Notes: generated from the letters alone by a model not told the origin. A stretch of DNA of 64,000 nt from Candidatus Poribacteria bacterium (GCA_958295945.1 OY282386.1:4520204-4584203), one strand, 5' to 3'. Numbered from the stretch's first letter, positions 1-9,762 are shown. Numbers and translations are program-made.

Positions 1-247
1 TCCAACAAATGATAGGTGGCAACTTAGGTTATTTTAGAAAAGATAGAATCTTGTTGCTAAAGCAAGAATCCAAACCAATCGGGAAAACAGGATAGATTAG
101 TTGGCGTTATAATTACTAAAAATAGATCTACTTCATCAATATGGAATCATAATATAAATCATTAAAATATTAAGAGATCTAAATTGCCAATAATTATTTA
201 TCTTATGTGAGAGAATCGGATTCCCCTTAACAAGGAGGCAACTCAGC
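1..247. other. non-coding leader region with a possible repeat end
   Basis: No convincing gene is seen here. The first 14 bases (TCCAACAAATGATA) match, with one change, the right edge of the inverted-repeat element at 7600-7674 and its flank, so the window may open at the end of another copy. The rest is AT-rich. A purine-rich ribosome site, AAGGAGG at 232-238, serves the GTG start at 248. Confidence 0.5.
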
Positions 248-682
248 GTGACCAATACAGTTTTGAAAGATCAAGTGTGTCTGACAATCCCGATGGACCG
301 AGACATGGAGCTTGTAGCAGCCAAAACTGGTTCAGTTCTTGCCGAATTGAACCACTTTAACGAGGATCAGACAGAAGAGATTCAATTAGCGATCATAGAA
401 ACATGCATTAACGCCTTTGAACATAGCCAAAGCGAAGATCGACAGGTTTTCATTAAATACATAGTTAAGGCTGATGAATTGGAATGTAAAATAACTGACC
501 ACGGTGTCGGTTTCACAGCAGAAGACCACCATAACAGAATCATTAACCGTCAACAGATCCATACGGAAATGCGAAAACGTGGATGGGGTTTAGAGATTAC
601 AATGAATCTGATGGATGAATTCAATATTGAGAGTGGTGAAAACGGAACAACGGTTAGTTTTATAAAAAGAACGGCATCATAA
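248..682 (+). CDS. RsbW/SpoIIAB-type anti-sigma factor, histidine-kinase-like ATPase
   Basis: This 144-residue protein is a small cytosolic GHKL ATPase of the anti-sigma kinase type. Such proteins bind a sigma factor, or phosphorylate a STAS-domain antagonist to inactivate it. The N box (ETCINAFEHS, residues 51-60), the G1 box (DHGVG, 84-88) and the G2 box (RGWGL, 111-115) are all visible, and the protein is essentially just this domain. The GTG start is supported by AAGGAGG about nine bases upstream. The next genes encode a STAS antagonist and a SpoIIE-type phosphatase, completing a partner-switch set. No sigma factor gene is in view, so the output could be a sigma factor elsewhere or a non-transcriptional target. 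Confidence 0.88.
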   Translation: MTNTVLKDQVCLTIPMDRDMELVAAKTGSVLAELNHFNEDQTEEIQLAIIETCINAFEHSQSEDRQVFIKYIVKADELECKITDHGVGFTAEDHHNRIINRQQIHTEMRKRGWGLEITMNLMDEFNIESGENGTTVSFIKRTAS

Positions 683-719
683 TTTCAAAACGGACATTGC
701 ATTCTGAGGAGGTAAAGGT

Positions 720-1064
720 TTGGCAAATAAATTTGATATTCAGGTACGTGCTGAGCACGAATATGCTGTGTTGGAAACAGCAGGTTATTTAAATGATGCT
801 CTCGGTGAAGATCTATCAAAAAAGGCACAAGAACTTATTGAAAAAGGATATACACAACTTGTAATCAATTTAGAGCAAACTGCTCTGATTAACAGCATAG
901 GTATCTCTATACTGATAGAAATTATAGAGGCACTTGATGAACGTGATGGCACTTTGAATTTTTGTGGGTTGTCCGCAACACAAGAACGGACTTTTCGTAT
1001 GATGGCAATTGCAAAGTATGCTGGTATCTTTCCGGATGAAAAGGCTGCTATCGCAAATTTTTAG
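720..1064 (+). CDS. STAS-domain anti-sigma factor antagonist (RsbV/SpoIIAA type)
   Basis: This 114-residue single-domain STAS protein is the expected substrate of the preceding RsbW-like kinase. The phosphorylatable serine should be Ser59 in the segment LINSIGI, which sits where SpoIIAA has its DSSGLG loop. The unphosphorylated form would bind the kinase and release its target, and the SpoIIE-type phosphatase downstream would regenerate it. The start is TTG at 720, chosen because GAGGAGGT lies just upstream at 706-713 and no ATG fits. The gap to the kinase gene is 37 bases, consistent with one transcript. Confidence 0.87.
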   Translation: MANKFDIQVRAEHEYAVLETAGYLNDALGEDLSKKAQELIEKGYTQLVINLEQTALINSIGISILIEIIEALDERDGTLNFCGLSATQERTFRMMAIAKYAGIFPDEKAAIANF

Positions 1065-1190
1065 TTTGTTTCCAATTAATCTCACCCTATTCATGAACCT
1101 AAACTGCCTAAATTTCCGTTCCCTAACACTTCGGGGTTACAGGATTGAACACCTAACATTAGTTTAGAAAACAAAAAGGAACAATCCGAT

Positions 1191-3065
1191 ATGCACCTCA
1201 GTTCTGCAGAAGAAACTATACAAAGGTTAATATTTAGCCTGTCCGAACTGGAGCAGTTAGGTCAAACACTAATCTCCGGACATAGCAACTTTAAGGTTTC
1301 CAGTAAGACATATTTGCGAATAGCACTCGGTACCCTTCAGGTAACGCGTGGTGCGATTCTCTGTTACCACGAAACAGATAATTACTTGACAATTGCTGCC
1401 TCAACACCTGAATTGGATGAGACTCAGATAGAAATTGAACCGGACGAAGTTAAATGTCTACTTGAATCTCCGACTGTTGATATAGACTCGCCGCCTGAAA
1501 ACCTACAACATTTTATTGACAGAAACGCGACACTGTTAGACGTTGATGCTATGCATCGCCTTTGGGTTCCTTTAAAAATTCACGATGAATTTCTCGGTAT
1601 TTTGTGTTTGGGTAAGTTCTTAGGGCGCGCAAAGTTAGAAGCATGGGAGCAGGAACTGCTTACTATCCTTGCTCATCAAATTTCAATTGCAATTGCATAT
1701 TCGCGTAATGAGGAACGGATACAGAGCGAAAAGTTTAGGTTATTTATGCTGGCAGAAAGTGCCCCCCAAATATGCCAACTGCTTCAACCAGAAGATGCAG
1801 CTGAGCAGGTAGTTCATCAAGCCGTAGCCCTCCTTGACTCTAATGTTGGGGCACTCATGCTAATTCAACCTAACGAACCGAACCTTGAATTAAGTTATGT
1901 GTTTCCACCAGATATTTTGGCATCAAATGATACCGAAGATGATCCAGAGAACAAGTTTATAATTTCAATGGAAGATGTTGACGAAAGTGAATCCCAAACG
2001 TCTCAGTATATGTTGGTTAATGTGGTTAAAGAGGGAAGAACAGGGCAATGTTCAGCAAAAATGGATTCACTTTTTGGTGGTAGAAACCTGATGGCGGGTC
2101 CAATTCAGGGACGAGATGGTGATGTTTTAGGTGTATTGGTTGTGGGTGATAAAGAGGAACGGGGTCGCAGAAACGCAGAGTACACATTTGAAGATGAAAC
2201 GTTACTTGACTCATTCGCGAAGCAAGCTGGAGTTGCGATCGAAAACGCACACCTACATCAAGAAGCACTTGAAGCGCGTCAATTGCAGGCTGAAATGGAA
2301 GAAGCGCGTAAAATCCAAGAAAACCTAATTCCTGATACACTCCCTGACATACCTGGGTATGAGGTGGCCGGACATTACGAACCACGGGGACCTGTTGGTG
2401 GAGATTATTTCGACTGTATTGAACTGCAGGCAAGTGGATGGGGTCTTGCTATCGCTGATGTGTCTGGAAAGGGGATGCAGGCAGCACTTTTAATGGCTAC
2501 GTTACGTGCTGGACTTATCTCCGAATTATCAAGTGCTACAGTTCCCAATGAAAATGAACTTGTTGATATGAAAAATGAACTGATTGATATGGCAATGACC
2601 CTGAATTCGTTGTTATATGTTAGTGGAACAGAAGAAAAGTACGCGACTTTCTTCTATAGTCATCTCTGTCCAGATACAGACACTTTGACATCATTAAATG
2701 GCGGACATAACCCGCCTTTAATTGTGAAAAATAGCGGGGAGATAGTGTGGCTTGGAGATGAAGTTGGTGGATTGCCGCTCGGAATGTTTCCCAATGATAT
2801 GGTGCCACTCATCGCAAAATATGAGGCAGAGCAGACAATACTGGAAAGCGGAGACATCGTCATTTTCTATACAGATGGTGTCACCGAGACCGTTAACATT
2901 GATGATGAATTTTATGATGAAGAACGGCTTGAACAGGTCGCTAAAACTTGTAACGATAGTGATGCATCTCAAATATGTGAACGTATCTATAAGTCAGTGA
3001 TGGATTTTCAAGGAAATGCGGATCAATTTGACGATTTAACTTTACTTGTTTTACGGAAGAAATAG
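1191..3065 (+). CDS. GAF-GAF-SpoIIE (PP2C) protein phosphatase, RsbU-like
   Basis: This 624-residue cytosolic protein has two GAF-like sensor segments (about residues 20-165 and 180-355), a short coiled linker (about 355-385) and a C-terminal SpoIIE/PP2C phosphatase domain. Metal-binding and catalytic motifs are GGDYFD (about 403-408), ADVSGKG, NGGHNPP (about 503), YTDGVTE (about 560) and FDDLTLLVL at the end. No membrane segment is seen, so the signal is probably a small ligand bound by the GAF domains. It should dephosphorylate the STAS protein encoded just upstream and so switch the kinase partner. It overlaps the possible upstream start of the next gene, which suggests co-transcription with the DUF58 gene. 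Confidence 0.9.
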   Translation: MHLSSAEETIQRLIFSLSELEQLGQTLISGHSNFKVSSKTYLRIALGTLQVTRGAILCYHETDNYLTIAASTPELDETQIEIEPDEVKCLLESPTVDIDSPPENLQHFIDRNATLLDVDAMHRLWVPLKIHDEFLGILCLGKFLGRAKLEAWEQELLTILAHQISIAIAYSRNEERIQSEKFRLFMLAESAPQICQLLQPEDAAEQVVHQAVALLDSNVGALMLIQPNEPNLELSYVFPPDILASNDTEDDPENKFIISMEDVDESESQTSQYMLVNVVKEGRTGQCSAKMDSLFGGRNLMAGPIQGRDGDVLGVLVVGDKEERGRRNAEYTFEDETLLDSFAKQAGVAIENAHLHQEALEARQLQAEMEEARKIQENLIPDTLPDIPGYEVAGHYEPRGPVGGDYFDCIELQASGWGLAIADVSGKGMQAALLMATLRAGLISELSSATVPNENELVDMKNELIDMAMTLNSLLYVSGTEEKYATFFYSHLCPDTDTLTSLNGGHNPPLIVKNSGEIVWLGDEVGGLPLGMFPNDMVPLIAKYEAEQTILESGDIVIFYTDGVTETVNIDDEFYDEERLEQVAKTCNDSDASQICERIYKSVMDFQGNADQFDDLTLLVLRKK

Positions 3066-3078
3066 GAAACCAACACGC

Positions 3079-4041
3079 ATGCAACAGAGATTAGAAGGAC
3101 GAAATTACTTAAATCCTACCATCCTTGCCCAAATCGGTAACCTTGAACTCATTGCCAAATATGTGGTGGAAGGATTTATATCTGGTTTACACAAAAGCCC
3201 TTATCACGGGTTTAGTGTTGAGTTTTCGCAATATAGACAATATATGCCGGGAGATGACACAAAACATATTGACTGGAAAGTCTACGGAAGGACAGACCGT
3301 TACTATATTAAACAGTTTGAGGAAGAGACGAACCTCAATTGCTATATATTGTTGGATACCAGTCAATCAATGGCACATCCTGCTCCTGAAGACTTAGCAG
3401 AGATAGATGAGGGACAACAAACTGAAGATTCATCTACAACAGGTCCATTATCCAAACTCCGCTATGCATGTTTTCTCATCGCTTCTCTCTCCTATTTCAT
3501 GGCGAAGCAACGAGATGCAGTTGGATTTGCATATTTTGACGACAAAGTCCATCAGTACTTGCCAGCACGGAGTAGTGCATCGCACATGCACACTATCTTG
3601 TTAACATTGGAGAACATTCAAACAGAAAAGGAAACGCGCATCGGTGAACCGTTACACCAAATTGCTGAACGGTTGTCTAAACGGGGGTTAGTCATATTGA
3701 TTTCTGACCTATACGATGAGAATCCTGATGAAGTTATTGAAGGTTTGGAACACTTGAGATATGATGGACACGAAGTTATTGTTTTTCATCTTTTATCGCA
3801 ACAGGAAGTAGATTTTGAGTTTGAAAGACTCATTCGTTTCGTCGATTCCGAAAGCGACCAAGAAATAATTACAACTCCACAGGTGATACAGGAAAGTTAT
3901 CTCAGTAATTTTAACGAATTTATAAATCATTACCGAACGACATTAAACCAATCGGATATAGATTATAATTTGATGAATACGACAACACCGATTGATAGAG
4001 CATTATCATCATATTTAGCGAAACGACAAGGATTTATTTAA
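3079..4041 (+). CDS. DUF58 domain protein (von Willebrand A-like)
   Basis: This 320-residue protein has the DUF58 signature around YMPGDDTKHIDWKVYGRTD and a VWA-like MIDAS segment, LLDTSQSMA, followed by a Rossmann-type core with SDLYDE. In many bacteria DUF58 proteins work with a MoxR AAA+ ATPase and BatA-like membrane proteins. The BatA-like gene follows, but no moxR is in this window. I place the start at the ATG at 3079 because AGGA sits 11 bases upstream. A start at 3046 is open in frame but would overlap the phosphatase gene by 20 bases. The insert around residues 105-125 is acidic and low complexity. Confidence 0.82.
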   Translation: MQQRLEGRNYLNPTILAQIGNLELIAKYVVEGFISGLHKSPYHGFSVEFSQYRQYMPGDDTKHIDWKVYGRTDRYYIKQFEEETNLNCYILLDTSQSMAHPAPEDLAEIDEGQQTEDSSTTGPLSKLRYACFLIASLSYFMAKQRDAVGFAYFDDKVHQYLPARSSASHMHTILLTLENIQTEKETRIGEPLHQIAERLSKRGLVILISDLYDENPDEVIEGLEHLRYDGHEVIVFHLLSQQEVDFEFERLIRFVDSESDQEIITTPQVIQESYLSNFNEFINHYRTTLNQSDIDYNLMNTTTPIDRALSSYLAKRQGFI

Positions 4042-4252
4042 TAGTGGTAGTTATAGTGAAATGTAAAAATACGTGCACACTCCGCGGTAGATGCGGTTTT
4101 CTAACCAATGCAGAATGCCATACGCGCATTCTGCCTAACAATGAGACAGAACAAACACCGGTTCGGTTAGGAAACCGAACCTACCGTAGTGTATAAATAA
4201 TTAAGGTTTTTACTAAAAACTGTGTAAAGAGTGAACGTAGGAGATTAACACG
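4042..4252. repeat. REP-like hairpin element between DUF58 and BatA genes
   Basis: Two hairpins stand here. One pairs CAGAATG with CATTCTG at about 4111-4133. The other is GGTTCGGTTAGGAAACCGAA (from 4160) with its stem completed to 4181, followed by CTAC. The outer sequences (ACACTCCGCGGTAG near 4077 and CTACCGTAGTGT near 4181) are roughly inverted, so the whole of about 4076-4192 may be one mobile repeat unit. GAGATTAA just before 4253 is only a weak ribosome site. Confidence 0.6.
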
Positions 4253-6349
4253 ATGGGTCTTTTAGCAGGAATGTTTGCCGTAGCAGGTGCTGTTGGGGCA
4301 TCTATCCCTCTGATAATCCACTTATTGAACCGAGAACGGGCACGTCAACTTGTCTTTAGTACTGTTCGCTTTATTCAGATGTCGCATCAAACAAATGTGC
4401 AGCGACATAAACTAAAGCGATTACTTCTACTACTGATGCGTATGTTGATGTTACTGCTGCTCGGTTTTGCCTTTGCACGTCCATTTTTCGCTGAGGACCC
4501 CGCAACAGCCCCCGAATTAGGCGGTGTGAGAAATGCTGTTATAATTTTGGATACATCTTACAGTATGCAGTATGCGGACACATTTGCCGAAGCAAAAAAA
4601 GAGGCAATTAAACGACTTGATAGTTTAGATAGTGCGGATGCCGTCGCACTTATTCTGTCTGCAGACAAAGCAAGACAGGTATTACCGATTGACTCAGAAC
4701 ATAACCACATCAGATCTGCCATAGAAAACGCAACGTTAACAAATTATATAACGGATTACCTTGATGCCATACAGACTGCTGATGAAATACTTAAGGCTGT
4801 TTCAGTTGGACAGAAGCAGATCTATCTTGTTGCTGACCTACAAAAGAGTGGATGGGAAAGTTTCCTTGAAACGGATCGCTTGAGTCCAGATGTTAACATT
4901 GAATTTGTTGATGTTGCAGCTGAACAACAGAACAACCGTGCAGTTACGGCTATCAATGTCCCTCCAGTCGTCCTGCTTGATCAAAAAGATGCAGAATTGG
5001 TGGCACGTATCCACAACTACAGTAATGAACGTGTTGAAAATCTCCCTGTTAGTCTTTTCATTGATAATGATAAGGTAGAAACGATGCAATTGGATATTGA
5101 ACCTAATGATAGTTTAGATGCTGCCTTTAGGATCAAAATCGATCTTCAAACAGAATCTGCACATACAGGTAGAGTTGAAATTGAAAGTGATGCTCTGGAA
5201 ATTGACAATGTTCGATATTTTACAGTACAAAGCATGAAGTCCATCAAGGTGCACTGCGTCAATGGTGAGCGGAAAAGAAATGACATAGATGATGAAACCT
5301 TCTTTTTGACAAGAGCACTTGTGGATGTGGGGGACGATGGCGTGCCAGTTGATTATACTGAATCTACTACTATCCCATCAGCAGCTGCCATACAAAGTTA
5401 TGATGTGCTAATCCTCGCAAATCTCAGCAAAATGAGTTCTACTGAAGCAGAAAGGTTGAAAACTTATGTCAATGCTGGCGGCGGATTAATTCTCACAATG
5501 GGAGATCAGGTGGATTCTAGTGTTTATCAACAACATCTTGGGGGAACGGAGAATTCTCTCTTACCATGCACATTGATGCAAGCTGTTGGTGATCCCATCG
5601 GTAAAGAGGAATTTCAGGTTATTGCGAATGTAGAATATCGTCATCCCATTTTTACACCGTTTAGTAATCCTAATCATGGTGATTTTGCCAAAGGACGTTT
5701 CTTCCGTTATTATCAGTCAACACCAACATCTGATGCTTCTGTTATCGCTGTTTTTGATGATGGAAATCCAGCAGTTGTAGAAAAGATATATGGAAACGGT
5801 CGTGTGTTATGTTATACTTCCACGATTGATAGGGAGTGGAATGACTTGCCTATACACGGCGTCTTTCTTCCGTTCCTTCATGAAACCATAAAATATTTGG
5901 CACTGAAGCAAGCTGGGAAAGTGCCTGATTATCGAATTGGTGATGGAATGAATTATAGTGGGACTCAAGAAAATGCTGGGAAAGAGGTAGCAGTCTTTAA
6001 TCCTGACCGTAAAGAAACGCGGATGTCATTAAATGAACAGGGTAATCTATTTTATGAAGACACATCAAATCCCGGTATCTATTCAGTGCATCAGTCTGGT
6101 GAAGAACAACACTATTTCGTCATCAATGTGGATACTGTGGAGTCGGACCTAACGCCTCGGAATCCTGAAGAATTGACCAGCATGCTAATTGGCACAACAG
6201 AAACAGATCGCACACCGACCGAACTTACACCTGAAGTTGTGAAAAAATATAAAGAAGATGTTGAAAGAAATCAGAGTCTTTCTACATTTATATTGTTAGC
6301 TGTATTTGCACTTGCAATAACGGAGATGTTCCTTGCAAATAGGGTATAG
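4253..6349 (+). CDS. BatA-like membrane protein with VWA domain
   Basis: This 698-residue inner-membrane protein starts with the BatA N-terminal double-membrane module: a hydrophobic helix at residues 1-24, the IPLIIHLLNRERAR motif, and a second helix near 57-77. A VWA domain follows with the MIDAS-type segment ILDTSYSM (about 97-104). The middle carries an Ig-like CARDB-type stretch and a glutamine-amidotransferase-like fold region (YDVLILANLSK, then AGGGLILTMGDQ). A last membrane helix lies near 676-694. Its partner is probably the DUF58 protein upstream. The role of these MoxR-associated sets is not settled; cell-envelope maturation or chaperoning is a common proposal. A second protein of this type is encoded at 52465-54354. 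Confidence 0.82.
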   Translation: MGLLAGMFAVAGAVGASIPLIIHLLNRERARQLVFSTVRFIQMSHQTNVQRHKLKRLLLLLMRMLMLLLLGFAFARPFFAEDPATAPELGGVRNAVIILDTSYSMQYADTFAEAKKEAIKRLDSLDSADAVALILSADKARQVLPIDSEHNHIRSAIENATLTNYITDYLDAIQTADEILKAVSVGQKQIYLVADLQKSGWESFLETDRLSPDVNIEFVDVAAEQQNNRAVTAINVPPVVLLDQKDAELVARIHNYSNERVENLPVSLFIDNDKVETMQLDIEPNDSLDAAFRIKIDLQTESAHTGRVEIESDALEIDNVRYFTVQSMKSIKVHCVNGERKRNDIDDETFFLTRALVDVGDDGVPVDYTESTTIPSAAAIQSYDVLILANLSKMSSTEAERLKTYVNAGGGLILTMGDQVDSSVYQQHLGGTENSLLPCTLMQAVGDPIGKEEFQVIANVEYRHPIFTPFSNPNHGDFAKGRFFRYYQSTPTSDASVIAVFDDGNPAVVEKIYGNGRVLCYTSTIDREWNDLPIHGVFLPFLHETIKYLALKQAGKVPDYRIGDGMNYSGTQENAGKEVAVFNPDRKETRMSLNEQGNLFYEDTSNPGIYSVHQSGEEQHYFVINVDTVESDLTPRNPEELTSMLIGTTETDRTPTELTPEVVKKYKEDVERNQSLSTFILLAVFALAITEMFLANRV

Positions 6350-6399
6350 TCGTAGAAGGACTTCATATTTTGATTAAGTCATAGGAGGAATATAAACAA

Positions 6400-7332
6400 A
6401 TGGGTCCTGAAATAACAGAACGAATTGATGTTCCAAATATCGTATCTGACGAAGAATGTCAATTTTTCATAGACAACGGTTATCTTGTCGTACCAAACTT
6501 GCTATCCAAGAGCGAGATTGATGAACTCAGACAAGATGCAGTCAGACTGGCACGCGGTGGATATGAATGCGATAATATGAATCCACTGCCTGAAAGTGTT
6601 TCAGACGAAGAAGCAATAGGTAGGATTCTCTGTATCCATCAACCGCATTTCGTAAGCGATACTATTGAGCAGTATGTCAAGCATCCTAAAATCTGCGGTA
6701 TTCTTAGTCAAATAACCGCTGCACACCTGCCTTATTGGGACGGTAGCGTTAAGTGTATGCAGTCCATGCTATTTGTCAAACCACCTAATTTTCAAGGTCA
6801 GGCGTGGCATCAGGATGAAATCTATATTCCCACACGCGACCGTTCCTTAATTGGTGCGTGGATTGCTATGGATGATGCAAATGTTGAAAACGGGTGTCTA
6901 TGGGTGCTTCCTGGTTCACATCGTCAAGGGTATCTCTATCCACAACGCAATCACGAAAATCCGGATGAATTTGACTTCGCACAAGAGAGTTACGGTTTTG
7001 ACGGTTCTGAAGAAGTCCCTGTTGAGGTGGAAACCGGTGCACTGGTTTTCTTCAACGGATATCTATTGCATCGCTCCCGAAAGAATCGTGGCAGTACATT
7101 CCGACGTGTGCTTGTTAATCATTACTGTAATTCATGGTCGTTGTTACCGTGGTCAATCAGAGAAGGTGAACGACCTGCAAGTGCTGACCGCCGCTGTATT
7201 GTTCCTGTTTCAGGCGTTGACCCGTATTCTTGGAAAGGATATGATGAACCACCGAAAAGCATAGGTTTGCGAACATGCAAAGCAGTGAACGAACTACCAC
7301 CTATACATACGGAAGAGAATGGAGCACAATGA
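6400..7332 (+). CDS. phytanoyl-CoA dioxygenase family protein
   Basis: This 310-residue Fe(II)/2-oxoglutarate oxygenase of the PhyH family has the iron-binding HxD motif at His137-Asp139 (WHQDE), the distal His224 (LLHRSR) and downstream arginines that would hold 2-oxoglutarate. It also has the typical family stretch GCLWVLPGSHRQG. The substrate cannot be read from sequence; the family hydroxylates lipids, small natural products and amino acids. AGGAGGAA precedes the ATG at 6400. The next small gene overlaps its stop as ATGA, suggesting translational coupling. Expansions of this family are known from Poribacteria. Confidence 0.9.
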   Translation: MGPEITERIDVPNIVSDEECQFFIDNGYLVVPNLLSKSEIDELRQDAVRLARGGYECDNMNPLPESVSDEEAIGRILCIHQPHFVSDTIEQYVKHPKICGILSQITAAHLPYWDGSVKCMQSMLFVKPPNFQGQAWHQDEIYIPTRDRSLIGAWIAMDDANVENGCLWVLPGSHRQGYLYPQRNHENPDEFDFAQESYGFDGSEEVPVEVETGALVFFNGYLLHRSRKNRGSTFRRVLVNHYCNSWSLLPWSIREGERPASADRRCIVPVSGVDPYSWKGYDEPPKSIGLRTCKAVNELPPIHTEENGAQ

Positions 7333-7532
7333 CAATACAACAATCTACAGAACTTCACAACACATTAGAAGATATGATGAACCGTATCACATCTGGTGAC
7401 GATATTGCAGATCAACTGCTCAGAATTCAGGAGTTATCTGCAGAAATTGAGGAAACCGCACCGAAAACGCTTATGCACTATTTAGAACGGAAAAGTTATA
7501 CAAAGGCGTTAGATCTACTTAAAGAGGTTTAA
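7329..7532 (+). CDS. small hypothetical protein translationally coupled to PhyH gene
   Basis: This encodes a 67-residue acidic, mostly helical protein of unknown function. I use the ATG at 7329, whose ATGA overlaps the stop of the dioxygenase gene. A longer reading from 7275 would run inside that gene. The length and helical heptads (TLEDMMNRI, LLRIQELSAEIEE) recall small accessory subunits, but I do not recognise the family. Confidence 0.55.
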   Translation: MTIQQSTELHNTLEDMMNRITSGDDIADQLLRIQELSAEIEETAPKTLMHYLERKSYTKALDLLKEV

Positions 7533-7599
7533 TTGCGTAATAACATTGCTTGAGCAAAACAAATTGATTTCCATATATGTGAATTAATTTGTCTTACTT

Positions 7600-7674
7600 C
7601 TTGTTGAAGGACTTTGTAACCCGATTTTGCGGATTTTGGTTCACAACATTGGACTTACAAAGTCCTCCAACAAG
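7600..7674. repeat. 75-bp inverted-repeat element
   Basis: The left arm CTTGTTGAAGGACTTTGTAA (7600-7619) and the right arm (7655-7674) are inverted copies with 19 of 20 positions paired. The arms enclose 35 bases. The element lies in the gap before rph, outside any gene. It could act as a terminator-like structure for the upstream pair of genes, or be a small non-autonomous mobile element. A similar right edge opens the window. Confidence 0.7.
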
Positions 7675-7703
7675 TGATAATCTGAATATCATGTCATATA
7701 ATT

Positions 7704-7728
7704 GTCAGTTATGGTGTCCATAATTGAC
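7704..7728. promoter_or_regulatory. hairpin upstream of rph
   Basis: GTCAGTTATGG and CCATAATTGAC pair over 11 positions with one wobble around a three-base TGT loop. The right arm includes TTGAC, which could serve as a -35 box. The best -10 match (TAGAGT, 7746-7751) would lie only about eight bases before the rph start, so rph would be leaderless or the promoter lies elsewhere. An operator or a transcript hairpin are both possible. Confidence 0.35.
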
Positions 7729-7758
7729 ATCACTAAAATATTGCATAGAGTTTAACTT

Positions 7759-8562
7759 ATGACAACACAAATTACCAATAATGTCCGATATGCTGATGGT
7801 TCCATTGTCCGAGATGATGGGAGAAAACCGGATGAGATGCGTTCTGTTACAATACAGCGCAATTATACTATACACGCAGAAGGATCAGTCCTGATAACTA
7901 CCGGGAATACCAAAGTTATCTGCACAGCATCCGTGGATAATCGGCAACCACGGTTTATGCGGTACCAAAACATTCAGGGACGAGGATGGGTTACCGCAGA
8001 ATATTCTATGTTACCACGTTCCACATCCGAACGCATGCAACGGGAAGCAACGCAGGGACGGCTCGGTGGACGCACTCAGGAGATTCAAAGACTCATCGGC
8101 AGATCGCTTCGGGCTGCTGTTGACCTTGACCTTTTAGGTGAAAGGACAATTTGGATTGATTGTGATGTTATCCAAGCAGATGGTGGCACACGCACCGCTG
8201 CGATAACGGGGGCTTATGTGGCACTTTGGGATGCGTGTAAGACCTTACAAGATCAGAAGATAATTGATGAGTTGCCTATCGTTGAGAATATCGCCGCAAC
8301 AAGTGTTGGTATTATTGATGGAACTCCCATGTTGGATCTCTGTTATACTGAAGATTCTGCTGCAGATGTTGACATGAATGTTGTGATGACAGGAAGTGGT
8401 AAGTTCATTGAAATCCAAGGCACTGCTGAACATAACCCGTTTACTCGTGAAGAGTCTGATGAATTACTTGACCTTGCTGTAAATGGAATTCAACAACTTG
8501 TTCGTCTACAGAACAGAATTATGCTTGAGAACCTTGATGAAGTTAGTACTGGCAACCCGTAA
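7759..8562 (+). CDS. rph: ribonuclease PH
   Basis: RNase PH is a phosphate-dependent 3'-5' exoribonuclease that trims tRNA 3' ends. The 267-residue product has the family landmarks: GRKPDEMR near residue 21, [63 protein letters not shown] and [12 protein letters not shown]. It is slightly longer than usual because of an extra segment of about 18 residues at the N terminus. The rdgB gene starts inside its last 26 bases, a pairing seen in many genomes. Confidence 0.95.
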   Translation: MTTQITNNVRYADGSIVRDDGRKPDEMRSVTIQRNYTIHAEGSVLITTGNTKVICTASVDNRQPRFMRYQNIQGRGWVTAEYSMLPRSTSERMQREATQGRLGGRTQEIQRLIGRSLRAAVDLDLLGERTIWIDCDVIQADGGTRTAAITGAYVALWDACKTLQDQKIIDELPIVENIAATSVGIIDGTPMLDLCYTEDSAADVDMNVVMTGSGKFIEIQGTAEHNPFTREESDELLDLAVNGIQQLVRLQNRIMLENLDEVSTGNP

Positions 8563-9127
8563 TCTTGGCAAAGTCAAAGAATTGACAACAATGTTCAACA
8601 CAGATAAAGAGCATCGGAACATTCAGATCTTATCGCTTCAGGATTTTCCCGATGCGCCAGAAGTGGTTGAGGATAGAGATACATATCAAGAGAACGCAGC
8701 CAAGAAAGCGATGGTAATTGCAGAGTGGACAGGACACCGCACACTTGCAGATGATGCTGGATTAGAAGTTGATGCACTTGACGGTGCACCTGGTGTTCAT
8801 TCAAAACGATGGGCCGGTGAGGATGCAACAGATGCAGTTCGTATTCAGAAGTTGCTTGAAGCAATAGAAGGTGCGACAAATCGGAATGCACGGTTTGTAG
8901 CTGCAATCGCCATTGCTGAACCGAATAATAGCAAGGACGTAAAAGTTGTTGTTGGAAAATGTGAAGGACATATCACCCATACACCTTCAGGAGAAAACGG
9001 TTTCGGTTATGACCCAATTTTTGTGCCAAACGGGTATGAGAAAACTTTTGCTGAATTAGGTGAAACTATCAAAAACCGTATCAGTCATAGAGGAGAAGCG
9101 TTGCGATTAGCACTTGAATTATTATAA
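8537..9127 (+). CDS. rdgB: XTP/dITP diphosphatase (HAM1/RdgB)
   Basis: This 196-residue house-cleaning pyrophosphatase hydrolyses non-canonical purine nucleoside triphosphates (XTP, dITP) to monophosphates. It begins with the family signature [16 protein letters not shown] and shows [36 protein letters not shown] and the C-terminal [12 protein letters not shown] chose the ATG at 8537 because the homologous N terminus begins there; an in-frame start at 8483 would add residues unlike the family. The gene overlaps rph by 26 bases. Confidence 0.94.
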   Translation: MKLVLATRNLGKVKELTTMFNTDKEHRNIQILSLQDFPDAPEVVEDRDTYQENAAKKAMVIAEWTGHRTLADDAGLEVDALDGAPGVHSKRWAGEDATDAVRIQKLLEAIEGATNRNARFVAAIAIAEPNNSKDVKVVVGKCEGHITHTPSGENGFGYDPIFVPNGYEKTFAELGETIKNRISHRGEALRLALELL

Positions 9128-9201
9128 TTTTTCTAAAGCACTATTAACATATATGAAATCTTGATAGAATACATACTTTGGTATTTAAGAAAGGAATATT
9201 A

Positions 9202-9759
9202 ATGGCAGCATTAAAAGATTTACGAAACGGATTAGTCCTCCGTCTTGATGATATTGTCTACACAGTAGTAGACTGTGAGCATGTTAAACCCGGTAAAGGA
9301 GGAGCATTCGCCAGAACAAAAATAAAACGAGTCAAAGATGGCGCGGTGCTTGACCGCACTTTTCGTTCTAGCGAATCGATAGAAACTGTGCGTCTTACAG
9401 ACCAAGAGATGCAGTTTCTCTACAGTGAAGGTGAGTTACTTTGGTTCATGGACAACGAAACATTTGATCAGCATCAACTTCCGGAAGCAATGCTTGGTGA
9501 AAACGTGAAGTACTTAAAAGAAGGTGAGAATGTTATCGTCAAAATGGATGGTGCTACACCCCTTGCTGTAGAATTACCAACCTTCGTTGAACTCCAAATT
9601 GTTGAAACTGACCCAGGGTTACGTGGGGATACAGTGAGTGGTGGAACAAAACCGGCAAAATTAGAGACAGGGGCTGTCGTCAATGTCCCGCTCTTTGTTA
9701 AAAATGAAACGACCATAAAAGTAGACACACGGACAGGAAAATATGTTGAAAGGGTTTAA
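9202..9759 (+). CDS. efp: translation elongation factor P
   Basis: EF-P binds ribosomes stalled at polyproline stretches. The 185-residue product has the normal length when started at the ATG at 9202, preceded by AAGGAA. The conserved loop is KPGKGGAF with Lys32 at the tip, where other EF-Ps carry lysine-derived or other modifications; which modification is used here cannot be read. The C-terminal OB domain ends with the family motif TRTGKYVERV. The gene is followed at three bases by accB, then accC, a well-known arrangement. Confidence 0.95.
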   Translation: MAALKDLRNGLVLRLDDIVYTVVDCEHVKPGKGGAFARTKIKRVKDGAVLDRTFRSSESIETVRLTDQEMQFLYSEGELLWFMDNETFDQHQLPEAMLGENVKYLKEGENVIVKMDGATPLAVELPTFVELQIVETDPGLRGDTVSGGTKPAKLETGAVVNVPLFVKNETTIKVDTRTGKYVERV

Positions 9760-9762
9760 AAT

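Noticed and set aside
7275-7328. Upstream extension of the small gene at 7329
   Set aside because: It lies inside the dioxygenase gene in another frame. The ATGA overlap at 7329 is a more natural start.
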